64,000 nt of DNA from Prosapia bicincta (GCA_036971475.1 JBAIZL010000002.1:129796033-129860032), one strand, 5' to 3'. Positions 22,908 through 35,014 are shown, counted from the stretch's first letter. The notes: generated by a model not told the origin, from the letters alone. Numbers and translations are program-made.

Positions 22908-22954
22908 TAAAATAAAAACTGTTGAATTTGTGGTTAGAGGTTGTTTTGTTTAAT

Positions 22955-24415
22955 ATAAACATTTACGCCGCAGTTCCTTCAAGTTGTTAAAAATTGTAGG
23001 TGTTTAGACCAAGACCTAGTAGGTGTTTCATCGGCAACAGGTAGGTCGCTGGGCCGAGTTAAAGCCTGTGTGTGTGAGGGTCGACTCTGTGGCCGTTCTT
23101 AGTCTGGATGGAGTGTAGACCAAAGAACGCAACACAAATAGCCACTACTGTAGCTAGAGATAGGCAATTCGGGAAAATTGTTGGTTATTTTGAAATTGGC
23201 TCAAATGTTTTCACTCTAGGGACCAAGTAGTTATTTCATAAGATTAAATACACAATTTTTCACTAGAAACATTACTAAATTTTTATACTCATTGTTAGAC
23301 CGATTAGGCTACGCATGGACACTTAAAATGTCTTCAATTTATACCTAGATACGTTTATACCATTACTGAAGTAATTTTTTGTTTACAAAAGCAACAGATG
23401 TTTATACCTCCGCTACCTAACATCTTTTGTATTGGTCACGTGCCTAACCCTTTTTTCAATACACCATGGAAAGACTTATCTCATACTACACTTATACAGT
23501 TTTTCTCTTTATAAACTTGTTGTGGTCACCACATTACCATTAATGGCTATGCATAGAATAATAATATAATATGTATGTATTAATAATAGTTTAATGATAT
23601 AACAGTTGTATAATGGAGATAAATAACATTATTATTCAATTATAGCCAGGATCTTCTGTTTATTATTTATTTGATGTTTGAATGTTTAACTAAAGATTAT
23701 TCCTGGGCACTCGTGGACACATTACGTGCTAATACAAATTTAATGAGAGTGCTTCTATTCGCGTTACATTTATAACTAAGCGCTGTCATACAATTATCTT
23801 GGTATAGAAGAGATAGGGTAGAAGCTGGTTACTTCAACATTAACCTATTCAAGAAAATTAATGTAGACCACCTTAATCTGTTGTCTCCTACACCAACAGC
23901 ACGGTTAAACTTCTAATTATAACTCCGGCTTAGAATTTAATATTCTTCTGTTCTTATAGGGGTTTAATAAATTATAAGGCAATTTTTGACTAATTAACTA
24001 TTTATTAATTTACACACTTTTATGATTACTATTATTTACACACTTAACATTTATTAAAGCGTCCAAACACTGTTTTAATTACGTCTAATAGTAACTAACA
24101 CGGACTGTCACTATCCTCACTACATTGTAAAACACACCCCTCCTCTTGCTAAACAAAACCTTTATATCTCGAGTGGTTTATTCTAGTAATTTCTCTTTGT
24201 AGAAGGTTCTAGAACAATGTAGCTGTTGTGTCCGCTCAAGCGTGAAATGTTATATACTTGTTAAGCCGATAAATTGCGCTTTGCAGTAAGTATTCTGTTT
24301 CAGAGGTGCCCAACAATATTGTTTAAAATCAAACGGAATATATACTGTATTTCAAAAAGCTTTATATCAAAGTTCAGTTGGAATAAAATTTAATGTAAGG
24401 AATATGAAATATAAT
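22955..24415. other. AT-rich region; old repeat fragment at 23025-23125
   Basis: No supported gene. The piece at 23025-23125 resembles 6590-6710 (GGGCCGAGT and AGTCTGGATGGAGT in the same order). Confidence 0.35.
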
Positions 24416-24420
24416 TGCTT

Positions 24421-24620
24421 ATTACACGTTTGCTATTACTTGCGACAAGACCTTTTGTTAACTAATGGTTGTTAAATTGTTAACTTACACTTGGAGGAAA
24501 CGTTTTCGTCTTACGACTAGGAAGCTGAAGAAGTCGTAAGACGAAAACGTTTCCTCCAAGTGTAAGTTAACAACTTTTAGTTAACAAAAAGTCTGGTCGC
24601 AAGTAATAGCAAAAGTATAA
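24421..24620. mobile_element. Palindromic element with class 6 ribozyme-like motif
   Basis: Arms share GCTATTACTTGCGAC, TTGTTAACT and CTTACACTTGGAGGAAACG with GTCTTACGAC, mirrored around about 24518-24532. The centre carries the ribozyme core only in plus orientation; the minus arm keeps the GAAA box and stem III but has lost the CTGAnGA. Confidence 0.75.
24519..24560 (+). ncRNA. Hammerhead-like motif, class 6 (short stem II)
   Basis: Core CTGAAGA 24525-24531, extra A, three-pair stem II GTC/GAC with GTAA loop (24533-24542), GAA 24543-24545, palindrome AACGTT 24546-24551, T24552 at the cleavage site. Stem I (GGAAG with CCTCC) has one mismatch. Confidence 0.5.
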
Positions 24621-24629
24621 TCAGTAATT

Positions 24630-26435
24630 AACAACCGGCTCGTCATGAACAGAAACAAGATTTCGAAAAATAATTGGTATGTGAACTTACAATATCTAAG
24701 ATCTTGAGGAAATGTTAAATAATATTAAAGTTACAAATGGTCTCAAAATGTGTATTAAAAAGGTAAAACCAGGTATCAAAACTGTTACAGGGCATAGATG
24801 TGTGTATCGTTAGACATAAATTGGAGCAAATATTGAGATTTTTATTGAGTAACCGACAAATACAAGCTGGAATTGGACAAGACAGAAGTGTGAGATGATG
24901 AAGCTTCTCCTTCAATTAAAACTGCAGAGGTCAAGATGTGACGAGTTTTCTTTGTAGCTTTATGGAATTTAAGGTTTTTTAAAAAAATACCACCAAGAGA
25001 TTGGGGTATTTTGGGATGTGGTGTTTCAGACCCACACTGAAAATATCCTGAGGCAGAATGTTACTAGTGTGAAGTTATTGGGAAGTATTGAAAAAGAGCT
25101 TGGTATGAAAATTGATTAATGAATTGAAAATTATAATACCTCGATAATAAAATATTAGCTCTGTCCTTTGCTTCAATGATTATGTTAGGTCAGTCTATAT
25201 TTACTTATGTAATAGATGTATGTCTTATACAATGATTCATGAAAATATTTAAAATTTTGACTGTGCATTTAAAAAAGGAGATTTTACGAACGACAAGGCG
25301 GAGAACATCTTTTAGAAATGTATAGCCAGCAAAGGATGGAGTGAGTTAAATGAACAGATGGAATGGAAACAAAATTATAAGAGTAAGTGAACATAGAGAG
25401 GGGCTTTGAGCGACTGGATGACATAGAGATCAAAAGAGGACGTGATTTTGTCTTGAACATGCGTGAATAAATCGTTGAAGAGTGGTCTGGAATGACGTAA
25501 AACATGTTTGGAAGTGATTAATAGCATTAAGATAAATGGGCCATTTCCTGAGACAAAACGGAAGCTCGGAGAAAGTCGGGTCAGCAGTGATACGTTATTT
25601 GAACAGGCGGTAAACTGCCATATTGATATCATATTGAAGTGTACATCTTGTGACGTAGCACAAACAAAATTTACGTGGCTGTGAATCAGTAGAACGTGAT
25701 GTCACACAGGACAGTGTTTAACAATCCGGAGATCGACGAATGTTTTTGAAAATTTCCTTATGAATAACATTGCTGTTCGTACTAATAGTTACTTCCACTT
25801 TATGGATTAGGTTTAAATAATTTTCAAGAGCAATTTCCTACTTGTTCAGAAATATCATATATTTTATGAAATAATCCATGTTTATTTGAGCACTCTAGAT
25901 TATCTTTGAACAAATGACAGCCTTCGAGTTAAGACAGCATCGAGTCAAGTCACTTGACATTCAACCGCTTGTCATTTGTTCATTGATTAAATAATGTTAT
26001 AACATGATTTTATGCAACCGAAGTTTTTATTATGATATTATTGAAACTTTAGAAACAAAAAACCTAAAAAAGTTATTATTTAACAAAATTAGTTTTATGT
26101 TATTTTATTTCAGTATTTTAACATTTTGTCGATTGTAAAATAATTATTTCATTTCACAACAAATGTAGTTTTAATTGTATTCCTTAATAATGTAACAATA
26201 ATTTGTTTATAATGTCGTGAAAAATAAAAAGTTGTAAAGGGACAAGTTGAAAATAATGAAGGGGTCGTAGTCATGTTTCCCCAGGGGTCCGAAATGTCTC
26301 TGGAATGGACCTGGTAGCGACTATAATTTTATAGATGCTCTGTCGACAGATCGACACGTGAGAAAATTAGAACACATTACCGTCTATATACACTTTATAT
26401 CTCCTAATCCATGCCAATAATACGTAAATCAATCG
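24630..26435. other. AT-rich region, no gene seen
   Basis: No supported gene, tandem array or recognised transposon. Minus-strand frames at 24715-24915 and 25284-25632 have no recognised motif. Confidence 0.35.
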
Positions 26436-26441
26436 TCATTA

Positions 26442-26835
26442 AATTCCTTCTATTAGGTCATACTCTTCTGATATACGTAAATCTTGTACAAATTTTCAAT
26501 CGTTGATAAAATACGTTTTTATTCATCCAATCAAGTTTAATACATTTTTTTGATGATAATACAGTTTTTTAAAAATTTTTATTTAATAACTAAATTAAAA
26601 ATTTGTGGGGTCTAGCCGGATTCGAACTTGGATTCTTCATGTTCGCCAACTTTCCAGTACCTAGAAATATATTTTTCATAGATGTATATGAAAAGTTTTC
26701 ACATCTGGTGGTCGTCGAAACCTCCATTGTACAACCTTGAACTGTTGCTATGGTTACCACACAATATCATATGTTCTAGGATAAATAAAATGAAATTTTA
26801 TTTTGTTAACCTCAGTAGGAATTTACTTGAACATA
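26442..26835. mobile_element. TIR element with tRNA-like box, copy B
   Basis: Begins ATTCCTTCTATTAG and ends CTCAGTAGGAATTTA, giving a short imperfect terminal inverted repeat. Interior blocks match copies A and C: TTTTTATTCATCCAATCAAG, AGCCGGATTCGAACTTGG, CCTCCATTGTACAACCTTGA, TGTTGCTATGGTTACCAC. The minus strand of the middle block has a box B-like GTTCGAATCC. Non-coding and non-autonomous. Confidence 0.72.
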
Positions 26836-26839
26836 TTTT

Positions 26840-27475
26840 TGTATATTACTTCTTTTTATGTTTACATTAGAGGTAATCAGATTGTTACTGTCTTGCAATC
26901 CTTATTGCGCACATTGAGTGGATATTCTATCATACCTTGATGTTGTTTATTCAATTCATTATTCACTTTGCTAAACATTCACACAGAACGTGTTTTTTCT
27001 CCCACTTTACGCCTGTGAAGGTCACCATGTAATGCGTAGGGTACTAGGCATATTAGTTGGGAAATAACTCTATGTTTTGTTGCAGGTACGTTAACTGAAG
27101 CGAAGGGCCTTGAACTCACAGCAAGTAAGCTCAGTTTGTGGTCACTGGTAATTACAGTAAGTTTTAAATGCCTCTCATTGCTTACATTTCTTAGTAAGGC
27201 TCTAAAAGTTGAGTTAGTAATGAGTAATTAAGGTTTGAAATTCCTCTTGCGCAAAATTCCCAGCGTCGCTAAAATAGTATGCATTTAATAATTAACTTGA
27301 ATTATTCACATTTATGATTTCGCTAAGAGGATTTCGTTTCAAGGAGATATTGCTTATGTTGGTATTTTAGTGTAACAATTATTAAAAGGCTCTCATCATC
27401 TGACGGGTGTTAATTTTGTTGTGTAAAATATACAGTACTCAATTACACTACAGGATTATGAGTCAGTCACCCCAT
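26840..27475. other. Low-copy region; weak exon-like segment at 27086-27156
   Basis: Mostly AT-rich and featureless. A segment bounded by TTTTGTTGCAG and GTAAGT is open in one frame (see findings), but its coding status is unproven. Confidence 0.3.
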
Positions 27476-27477
27476 TG

Positions 27478-28690
27478 GTTTGATGAGGGTAGCCAGGGAG
27501 TTTCCTATGGATCGAGTGCCAGACAGACTCCTCTCTCTCCTTCACACTCAGAGGAAGGGGGAGTGAGATAATGAGAAGGAGTCTTTCCACTCCACCGCGT
27601 AGACCTAGAGCTACAGAGGCTCTTGGAAAACCAACTCACCCTTCTAACTCGTTCGAACGGTCGGCCTTTGATACTACTTTGCTCATATACTACGCAGAGT
27701 CACAGTGGCTCAAGCAGCAGTGAAACCTTTTTATTCCGTGGAGCCCCCTCTCTCTCGGAGAAAGGGGGGAGTGTGAGGTTAAGGTGTAGAGGTTCTTGGA
27801 CAACCAACTCGACCTTTTAACTTGTTCGCCGCGTCGGCCTTTGATACTACTTTGCCTCATCAACGCAATGCCAAGTGGTTCAAACAGTAGTGAAGCTTTT
27901 TTATTCCATGGAGCCCCTCTCTCTCGAAGGAAGGGGGGAGTGTAAGTTTAAGGTGTAGAGGGAAAGGTGTAGAGGTTCTTGGATAACCAACTCACCCTTT
28001 TAACTTGTTCGCCGCGTCGGCCTTTGATACTACTTTGCCTCATCAACGCAATACCAAGTGGTTCAAACAGTAGTGAAGCTTTTTTATTCCTTGGAGCCCC
28101 TCTCTCTCGAAGAAAGGGGGGAGTGTAAGTTTAAGGTGTAGAGGGAAAGGTGTAGAGGTTCTTGGACAACCAACTCACCCTTTTAACTTGTTCGCCGCGT
28201 CGGCCTTTGATACTACTTTGCCTCATCAACGCAATACCAAGTGGTTCAAACAGTAGTGAAGCTTTTTTATTCCATGGAGCCTCTCTCTCTCGAAGAAAAG
28301 GGGGAGTGTAAGTTTAAGGTGTAGAGGGAAAGGTGTAGAGGTTCTTGGACAACCAACTTACCCTTTTAACTTGTTCGCCGCGTCGGCCTTTGATACTACT
28401 TTGCCTAATCTACTACGCAATGTTACAGTGGCTCAAACAGCAATGAAACCTTTGAATTTCATGTCGAAAAGGTGTTGGCCTAGTTTAATTATTATTTATA
28501 AAACTGTGCCGCAAAGAAATCTTGACACGACCCGAGTCTATCATAACTGTCGATTAAAAGACTCACCAATTATCCTGATAGGAGAAAATATCAAATCCAT
28601 TGTTTTTAACCTAACGTACCTTGCAAACTTCTCCATCACGTCCGCTGCGGCTGGCGCTGCTTCTTGACAGGGGGTTTAAACCCTTTCCCA
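27478..28690 (+). mobile_element. Dispersed element, copy 1, with internal 183 bp array
   Basis: The ends of this segment match the reverse complement of 35445-35905: GAGTCTTTCCACTCC, CTCTTGGAAAACCAACTCAC, AAAAGACTCACCAATTATCC, AATCCATTGTTTTTAACCTA and GCTTCTTGACAGGGG. Copy 2 has one copy of the internal unit; this one has five. The family is unknown; no coding domain is seen and the 98-codon frame at its end is not recognised. Confidence 0.75.
27540..28440 (+). repeat. 173-183 bp tandem array, five units
   Basis: TCGGCCTTTGATACTACTTT starts at 27661, 27834, 28017, 28200 and 28383: one 173 bp step and three 183 bp steps. Each unit also has a C/T-rich CCCTCTCTCTCGAAG and a GGGGGGAGTGTAAG block. 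The inner three units are the most alike. Confidence 0.92.
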
Positions 28691-28699
28691 TTGAATTAA

Positions 28700-29090
28700 A
28701 CTTATATTAATATCGGATAACGAGTAGATACCTCTCTTTACTCCGATAGAGGGGAGATCGGGGTAAAACCATCAACTGCTATTTAAGGTTTGAAGTAATT
28801 AATAATTTTAATTTAGAATGTAGTTCTAAGTCTGTAATGTGAAAATGGAAATAAATCAGTGGATACAGACTCCATTTGCAAAAGTCAAGGGAAACTAAAC
28901 AGGGTGGGTAGAAAAGGAGAGATCTAACCCAGTACCAGTTTAGAGAATGTGTAGATGGACACGCGCTATTCCCCAACCTTATACTTATGCAGTGAAGTCA
29001 TCCCGACTGAGCGGATTTTTCAGCTAGTCTCTAATAAATGTTTACTATGTTTATTCAAAGAAATGATGAAGAAAGGGTCTTTATACAAAT
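28700..29090. other. No recognisable feature
   Basis: No supported gene or repeat. Confidence 0.35.
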
Positions 29091-29130
29091 AAAAGATGTA
29101 CACAAAACTCACAAAGTAATCATTAGTCAA

Positions 29131-29170
29131 CTTAGACGTGTTTCATTGACAAAGTCATCATCAACATTGA
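29131..29170 (-). ncRNA. Hammerhead-like motif, class 5, core mutated
   Basis: Minus strand: TTGATGA (CTGATGA expected), T, stem II GATGAC/GTCAAT, GAAAC, ACGTC, cleavage-site C. The first core cytosine is T, so activity is doubtful. Confidence 0.5.
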
Positions 29171-29248
29171 GTGTTGCTACAAACTCCAATTTACAACTAA
29201 GGTGAAAGTTACAATTTATTGCGTTAAGTTATAGTTTGTAGTAGCAAC

Positions 29249-29291
29249 ATTCACTGATGATGATGACTTTGTCATTGAAACGAGTCTGAGT
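29249..29291 (+). ncRNA. Hammerhead-like ribozyme motif, class 5
   Basis: Stem I ATTCA (29249-29253) pairs with TGAGT (29287-29291) with one G-U. Core CTGATGA 29254-29260, extra T, stem II GATGAC/GTCATT (29262-29276), GAA 29277-29279, ACGAGT, C29286 as predicted cleavage site. The core is intact. Confidence 0.68.
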
Positions 29292-29339
29292 TAGATGATT
29301 AATTTGTGAGTTTTGTGTATGTCTTTTATTAGTATTAAC

Positions 29340-29710
29340 ATAACCTCACAAGCTAAGCTTAAAGGATAGTTGCATTAAGGTCTTTATATTAAATTAAAGA
29401 AATTTTATGTAACACTAATTATTTAAGGTTCCTCGATAATTTGCAGACCACCATTAGTGCATTCTTTCACGATTTTTGCTCAGAATTTCGAATAACCGCG
29501 ATTGACATACATTTGTCATACCCATAGGAAATATGTTGGAGAGAAAGAGTTATATAGTGCCTGTGAGTTCTTTTACCCTTGGGGTGAATGCCGAAAATTC
29601 TCGATGGTAAAATATTTAAACTCAACATATTCGATAGAGAATTTAATTCTTGCATGACGCATTAGAGAAATGCTACGATTATAGTTTGATTTATAACTAA
29701 ATAGATCGGG
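29340..29710. other. No recognisable feature
   Basis: No supported gene or repeat. Confidence 0.35.
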
Positions 29711-29714
29711 TATG

Positions 29715-29885
29715 TAGCTGGGGTAGGGATACGGTGTTGTCAGTTTAAACGCCGTAACACTGAGCGACTAACTGAAGTTTAAAGTAGAATTGGCAACAAG
29801 GTTCACCGACCCTGCAGGATGTGGATTCCCAATTCGCCCAGACGGCGGTAGCCCCAATATTTTGGCAGATTTCATTTTCGTAGAG
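29715..29885 (-). repeat. Dispersed repeat, copy 2 (copy 1 at 7085-7335)
   Basis: The reverse complement matches 7085-7335 around CCTTGTTGCCAATTC, GTCGCTCAGTG and ACTGACAACACCGTATCCCT. This copy is open on the minus strand and reads GATAVWANWESTSCRVGEPC then CQFYFKLQLVAQ. The protein, if it ever was one, is not recognised. Confidence 0.6.
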
Positions 29886-29889
29886 CCCT

Positions 29890-30850
29890 TTTCTGTTTGA
29901 AATCAAAATATAAGCTATAATATGCAGAACCTTTTCTGTGCGATGGACGCATTGGAGAAATGCTACGAACTTGTCGATAATTTTCATAACTTCTGCGGTG
30001 AACGTCCCTTAAGAGTAAGGGAGAATATTTGGGGATATAAGAAAAGGACTTGTTTTAAATTTTTGGAAACGTTTGAGAGTGAACAAAATTTTGTTTTAAT
30101 TTCTGACCTGATATCTCTTTTATATTGGAAAATTTTAACTAATGGAGTGTTTTTAATACTTTTTTTAACATCGGAAACAAAAATTTCGCAAGTAATTCAC
30201 GTGTTAACGTTGACTTGCAAATATCCGTCCGGGGTGTTTTATCTGTGTTTAAGACGCGACTCACTAATGACTGTCCTTACATAACACGTTACCTTTACAC
30301 TTCGCGTGAGTGCGTGCGTGCGTGCACAATGGACGGAACTCTGGTTTTGTTCGTCCTACTACCATCCGCCTAGACAGCATTGGGAGGGGATTGGAATTCG
30401 CATAAGTGAAACGTTTCTGAATTGGTTTAACGCAAAAACACTATACCGACCTTGCCTAGTGGGAAAACACAGGACAATATCGTAAAAAAAGGATAAGTGT
30501 GAAAACCTATCAGACGGAATCCTTCTGTATAGAAATATTGATTCTTTATAATAGGCTGTTTACATTTTACTTGTAAAATAGTAAGAAAAATAAATTGTAA
30601 AGCGATACTGTTACCAGCCCGAAGGAAAAGTTGAAAAAACTTTTAATGTTTTGTTTTGTAGATTATTGTGTCTAAATTTTGTCTTATTGTTAAACTGATT
30701 CTAAAACGTTTTCTGGTTAAAATATAAAAATTCTGGGTGGGGTAAATCACTAAATATGATTTATTGATGAGCTCTAAGTGCATTAAAAAAAGTAGAGTAT
30801 GCAAAGATATCGATTTACTATAGATCAAGTAATATAAACTAAACATTTTT
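29890..30850. other. No recognisable feature
   Basis: The 120-codon plus-strand frame at 29922-30284 is the longest non-repeat frame nearby, but shows no motif, no codon-usage shift and no repeat relationship. I do not call it a gene. Confidence 0.35.
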
Positions 30851-30857
30851 TGAAACA

Positions 30858-31281
30858 CGTTCCTACTTACGATAACAAAAACATATTTATATTACATACT
30901 TTTTATTTAATAATTACAATTAATATAAATAAAGTTACATAGCCAATGCGTTAAAACAGCTGTTCTACTACATAACCTATATCATAAAATCAGCTGTTTT
31001 ATGAAATCATATGTTATCACATATTTTAAGCCAAATGGAAGGAAATAACTATATTACATACCTTGCCCCTTTTGTTTCTCCCATACAAAACTATAATTAA
31101 TTCATTATTAAGTTTATTTAATGAATTAATATTTGAAAAAAAATTATTAACATCGTGTTATTCACTACAAGTTTTTCAAAATGTATTTGATCTTGATTGG
31201 ATGAATAAAAAGCATTTTATTAACGATTGAAAATTTGAACAAGGTGTATATAGGGAGAGTGTGAAGTAATAGTAGGAATTG
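30858..31281. mobile_element. MITE-like TIR element with CAGCTG palindromes, copy M1
   Basis: Starts TTCCTACTTACG and ends TAATAGTAGGAATTG, so the ends are inverted repeats of CAATTCCTACT. Interior landmarks shared by all copies: AAAACAGCTGTTCTACTACA, ATAAAATCAGCTGTTTTATG, AAATCATATGTTATCAC, TTGCCCCTTTTGT, GATTGGATGAATAAAAAGCA, GGGAGAGTGTGAAG. About 424 bp, no coding capacity. Confidence 0.8.
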
Positions 31282-31289
31282 AAATATGT

Positions 31290-33535
31290 TAAAAATTTCA
31301 AAAATGCAGGTACTTATTTTTAGTAAATGGTTAGTCAAACAGAAATGTTTTGTTAAAAACTTACAGGTCATTACGAATATAAGAAAATATCTCCCAAACA
31401 AAAATTCATGTAAATGGCGCCCAGTTTAGATATTCAGTTGTGAGTGCAATGAGACGTGTTTGAAATTAATGTCGTACTTCCAAAATATTGAGTAAGTGGA
31501 CTAAAACCTCATTTGATCTTCCCGTGTTAGTAGTCATGTTGCGATGCCACCCTGTGGGAAGTGTTGTAGCTGTTTCAGCCTTTGAACCTATTTGGCATAA
31601 ATTATTACAAACCCAGGGTGGCAATATAGAAGCGGCCTTGTCAGTCTAGTCATGTATCTCGCAAGGGTTGACAAAATGTGTAGTACTTACGATGAAATGT
31701 TTTGCAGCCTTCTATTGACCTTCTCGTGTTTTTAATATTTATAATATATTCAATACAGGCCCCTATAGAAACATCTTCTTTTCTATAACATTTCGCTTTA
31801 TAAGCTAACAGTCGAAACTATTTGAATAGGTTTTGTTCTAAATATTGCTCTGTACGTTGTGCCATTCTTTTGTCCATGTTACCGAACATTTTCTTTATAT
31901 TTCTGCTGGAAGACAGATATTCAGAGCCATTAGTTATGTTTTTTCTTATTACTTTCACGTTTTGCTTCATTTGTATACAAAAATAAACATTAAAAAATGA
32001 TGTAGAATGGAGACAGACTTATTTAAATTTGAATTCCACCCTTCTATACAAGGTTATTTGTTCTGTCTGGTTCGAAACATGTTTTGGTATAAATCGGTTA
32101 TTCATCCATTGATCCAGGCACGTAATACAGGAACGATTGTAATTTTTCGTTCATAAGAGAGTTTTCGGTTATAACTAACCCGATGAATCACCTCCGGTAC
32201 AATCCACTTGGGTTGTGACCTGATTTGCACATATGGGAAAGGGGTCCTGTCAGCCCTCGTTTACAGGTAAGGTGACTACAAACACGGAATCGTCCTTCAA
32301 GAATATTTGACAGATGCACCCAGTGACACTTGCGCCCATGGTGAAATGTACAACAGTTGCTCCCAAGTTACCCCAAATGTATCTGAGTTTGGGAGATCCA
32401 CATTTATTTCCTGTATTAAGTACGATTATAACCTCTATGAATCCCATTACACTTTACCCAGGCTGTGGACTGGCTAAGTGATAGGAAACCAGATTCTCTA
32501 TCATTTAGGCGCATTCAAAATTAGCTAAAAGAGCAGTTATTTTTATTTATTTTTACGTTATTAAATCACAGTATATAATATTCATTCCTTTTTTTGTAAT
32601 TTTATGTTGTTGTTTTTTTTTGTTATGAACTTAGTACTGTTTACAAATATTGTCATAATTTTTAGCGGTCTTCAGTTTTTACCTTGTCTTAATTTTTGTA
32701 AGTAGGTAAGAGTGCAAAGACACGTCCTTATGTCATTTGTTTCTTCGTATTTCTTAATCGTTTTATGAATTCTCTTGGCCAGTTTCATATATATGTGCAT
32801 TTTCCCTTCTTCCCTCAGAGGTTTAATTGTATCTTCTTGTATGCCCATGCTGCATTTTCCGCTTCAGTTTTGAAACAACTTTGGGATTTTAGGATTAGGT
32901 GTCCGAAGGGTATTGTTCAGTTTGTTGTTCCATCTAAAAGCCGCTTGGCGCGAGTGTTACTAGGTGAAACTGACTCGACACCTCCTTCAATAATAATTTA
33001 AAATTCTAGAAACTTCAAACAAAAATAACTTATAAATGTCCAAAAGTTTTATAAAATGATGCCGATAAACTGATTATAAACACTAATAAATCCCCGAAAA
33101 TTTACTTGTGCGTTTAACCACTCAAAATTTTGGATAAAATGAGATGGGAGTCAGTGTCTTGCATACTGGTCGCGATTCTTACGATACCGTCAATAAAATC
33201 CATATAATAGAAACATAACATTAAATTTGTATTCCCTAAAATTATTATAAAAGTTAATAATCTTACAGATTTTAATTATTTAAGATAAACTCACTGAAGA
33301 TAGAGACGTATTTGAGTTAAAATGCTTAAATAAAGCTGAGATATGAATTTAATTATATGAGTAGAATATTAACTCATTCTGAAGATATCATTTAATTTAA
33401 ACGTATGCGTAAATGTATGAATGTAAACTCATTCTAGTATTTACTCATTGAGATTGATTAAAACCATACGGTTGAGTATATGAATGAAAATAATATTGTA
33501 AATTAAATTAAAAACTATTTATTAGGAATATACTG
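31290..33535. other. AT-rich region, no gene seen
   Basis: No supported gene. The 65-codon minus-strand frame at 32250-32447 contains NLGATVV, slightly like the NIGATAVW of the 29715 repeat, but the likeness is too weak to call. Confidence 0.35.
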
Positions 33536-33602
33536 TGGTTGAATTTAATAATAAATACACAAAAACCTCTTAACCACCCCAAAAACCTCTTTCTTTATTT
33601 TA

Positions 33603-33645
33603 CCCTTATGTACATTTCAGTTACCAAGTAACCATCCTCAGAGGG
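33603..33645 (-). ncRNA. Hammerhead-like ribozyme motif, class 4
   Basis: Minus strand: stem I CCCT/AGGG, core CTGAGGA (N7 = G, allowed), extra T, stem II GGTTAC/GTAACT with TTG loop, GAA, ATGTACAT, A. All elements are intact. Confidence 0.73.
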
Positions 33646-33690
33646 ATAACATACAAAGACTCAAACAGTTAAAAAGTCTTTGTATGTTAT

Positions 33691-33733
33691 CCCTCTGAGG
33701 ATGGTTACTTGGTAACTGAAATATACATAAGGG
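33691..33733 (+). ncRNA. Hammerhead-like ribozyme motif, class 4
   Basis: CCCT 33691-33694, CTGAGGA 33695-33701, T, stem II GGTTAC/GTAACT (33703-33717), GAA, ATATACAT (one change from the palindrome), A33729, AGGG 33730-33733. Core intact. Compared with 22865, both stem I and stem II carry changes that keep pairing. Confidence 0.73.
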
Positions 33734-33789
33734 TAAAATAAAGAAAGTTTTTGGTTAAGAGGTTTTTGTGTATTTATTATTAAATTAAA

Positions 33790-35010
33790 AATGTTGAATA
33801 TGTTCTAAATAATATTCTTGAAAAGAATTTTGGAATAAAGTGGAGACATTTTAATGATTAACAAGCCAATAAAGTTGTGAGTTAATATTTCAGTGCCACA
33901 GCCGGTAATTCGGGGATTCAGAAGAGTGCTACGAGAGTATTAGGAGTACCTTGTGAGTAAGGGTGTAGCGGTCTGCAGTGATCAGCGAGTTATTGTTAAC
34001 CTGTTTTTGAGTTTGGTCTCTAAAATGCTCCATTTCTTCTTGAAAGTGATGTTACCTTACCAAAAGGCGAATTAGAATTTCATTGCACAACTGCACACTT
34101 TCTAGATGCTGCAGGATAATATAATCTCTAATGGTGACCTAATAAAACCACCCACACTTGTACCTACTGATTTTACATAAAGGGATCCGACCATGTGACT
34201 GGCGGAAAGTGCATAAAAACCGTGATGCAAGAAGATTGCGTCAAACCGACAAACCCACGTTGAGAATAGTGGGCGCGAAAGAATTTTGCACGCTTGATTT
34301 TACGGCAGAAATATTGAGCAGATGTTTAGATTTAAAAGACATTTCAATTACCCGTAATTCCCTTGATTTCTCTTCGCCAAGGGAGCATCAAAGGTTAAAC
34401 AGTAACAAAATATACAGTCATACAATGGCGATATAATGAGAGGCTAGAATTCCTTCGAAAACAGTAGGCACACGATCATATAGTATTTTCTATAAGCTGT
34501 GCCTCTACACTTTCAATATTTATATATACTCCTTTACTTTATATATTTAAAATATCTTTCTAACGATATCTAAAATATACCCAAAACCTAAGTTTTTTAA
34601 GACATCAATTTCCAAAAGTTTCCCGAGCTACGACCACTGGACCACCTACTCCACGGTTAAAGGGACACCCCCTGAAATTGTTGTCTATGTACGTCACTGC
34701 AGTCATAGCCAGCTATGAGGATTATTCCCTTTAATAATTTTAGAGATTAAATGACCTACAATGATTAAAGGTAAACCTGTTTGTGTGACTCATTAGACAA
34801 GTTGACTATTATTGCTTAAGAAAAATGTGAATAGCAACAGATGAATCTTATTCAACTTGACGAGGAAATGGCTGGTTCAGACAAGTATCGGGTGAGACAG
34901 AACTTACCAAACTCCTATATATAGTTTGTTATAAATACGTATAAGTCAATTATCACGTATGAAGAATATTATGTACGAGTATAATATGATTAATACAATC
35001 ACATAAAAGA
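33790..35010. other. No recognisable feature
   Basis: The 92-codon frame at 34158-34436 has no recognised motif. No tandem or inverted repeat stands out. Confidence 0.35.
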
Positions 35011-35014
35011 AACA

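Larger units (their letters stand above)
22755..22948. mobile_element. Palindromic element with two intact class 4 ribozyme motifs
   Basis: Arms of about 95 bp (AACAACCTCT...ACAAATTCAACA...CCTTATGTACAT...) are mirrored around about 22846-22850. Related palindromes lie at 33541-33783 and 36379-36722. No coding sequence is present, so it is presumably mobilised in trans. Confidence 0.82.
29095..29330. mobile_element. Palindromic element with class 5 ribozyme motifs
   Basis: Arms share ACACAAAACTCACAAA, TTTCATTGACAAAGTCATCA and GTTGCTACAAACT, mirrored around about 29200-29215. No coding part. Confidence 0.78.
33541..33783. mobile_element. Palindromic element with two class 4 ribozyme motifs
   Basis: Arms of about 110 bp (AATAATAAATACACAAAAAC, CTCTTAACCA, TCTTTATTTTACCC, then the ribozyme) are mirrored around about 33661-33672. 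The left arm carries a small extra duplication of AAAACCTCTT. Confidence 0.82.

Noticed and set aside
29922..30284. 120-codon frame as a gene
   Set aside because: No recognised motif, no codon bias against neighbours, and it begins in a dispersed-repeat border.
32250..32447. Copy of the 29715 repeat protein (NLGATVV against NIGATAV)
   Set aside because: Similarity limited to a few residues, and nucleotide similarity is not visible.
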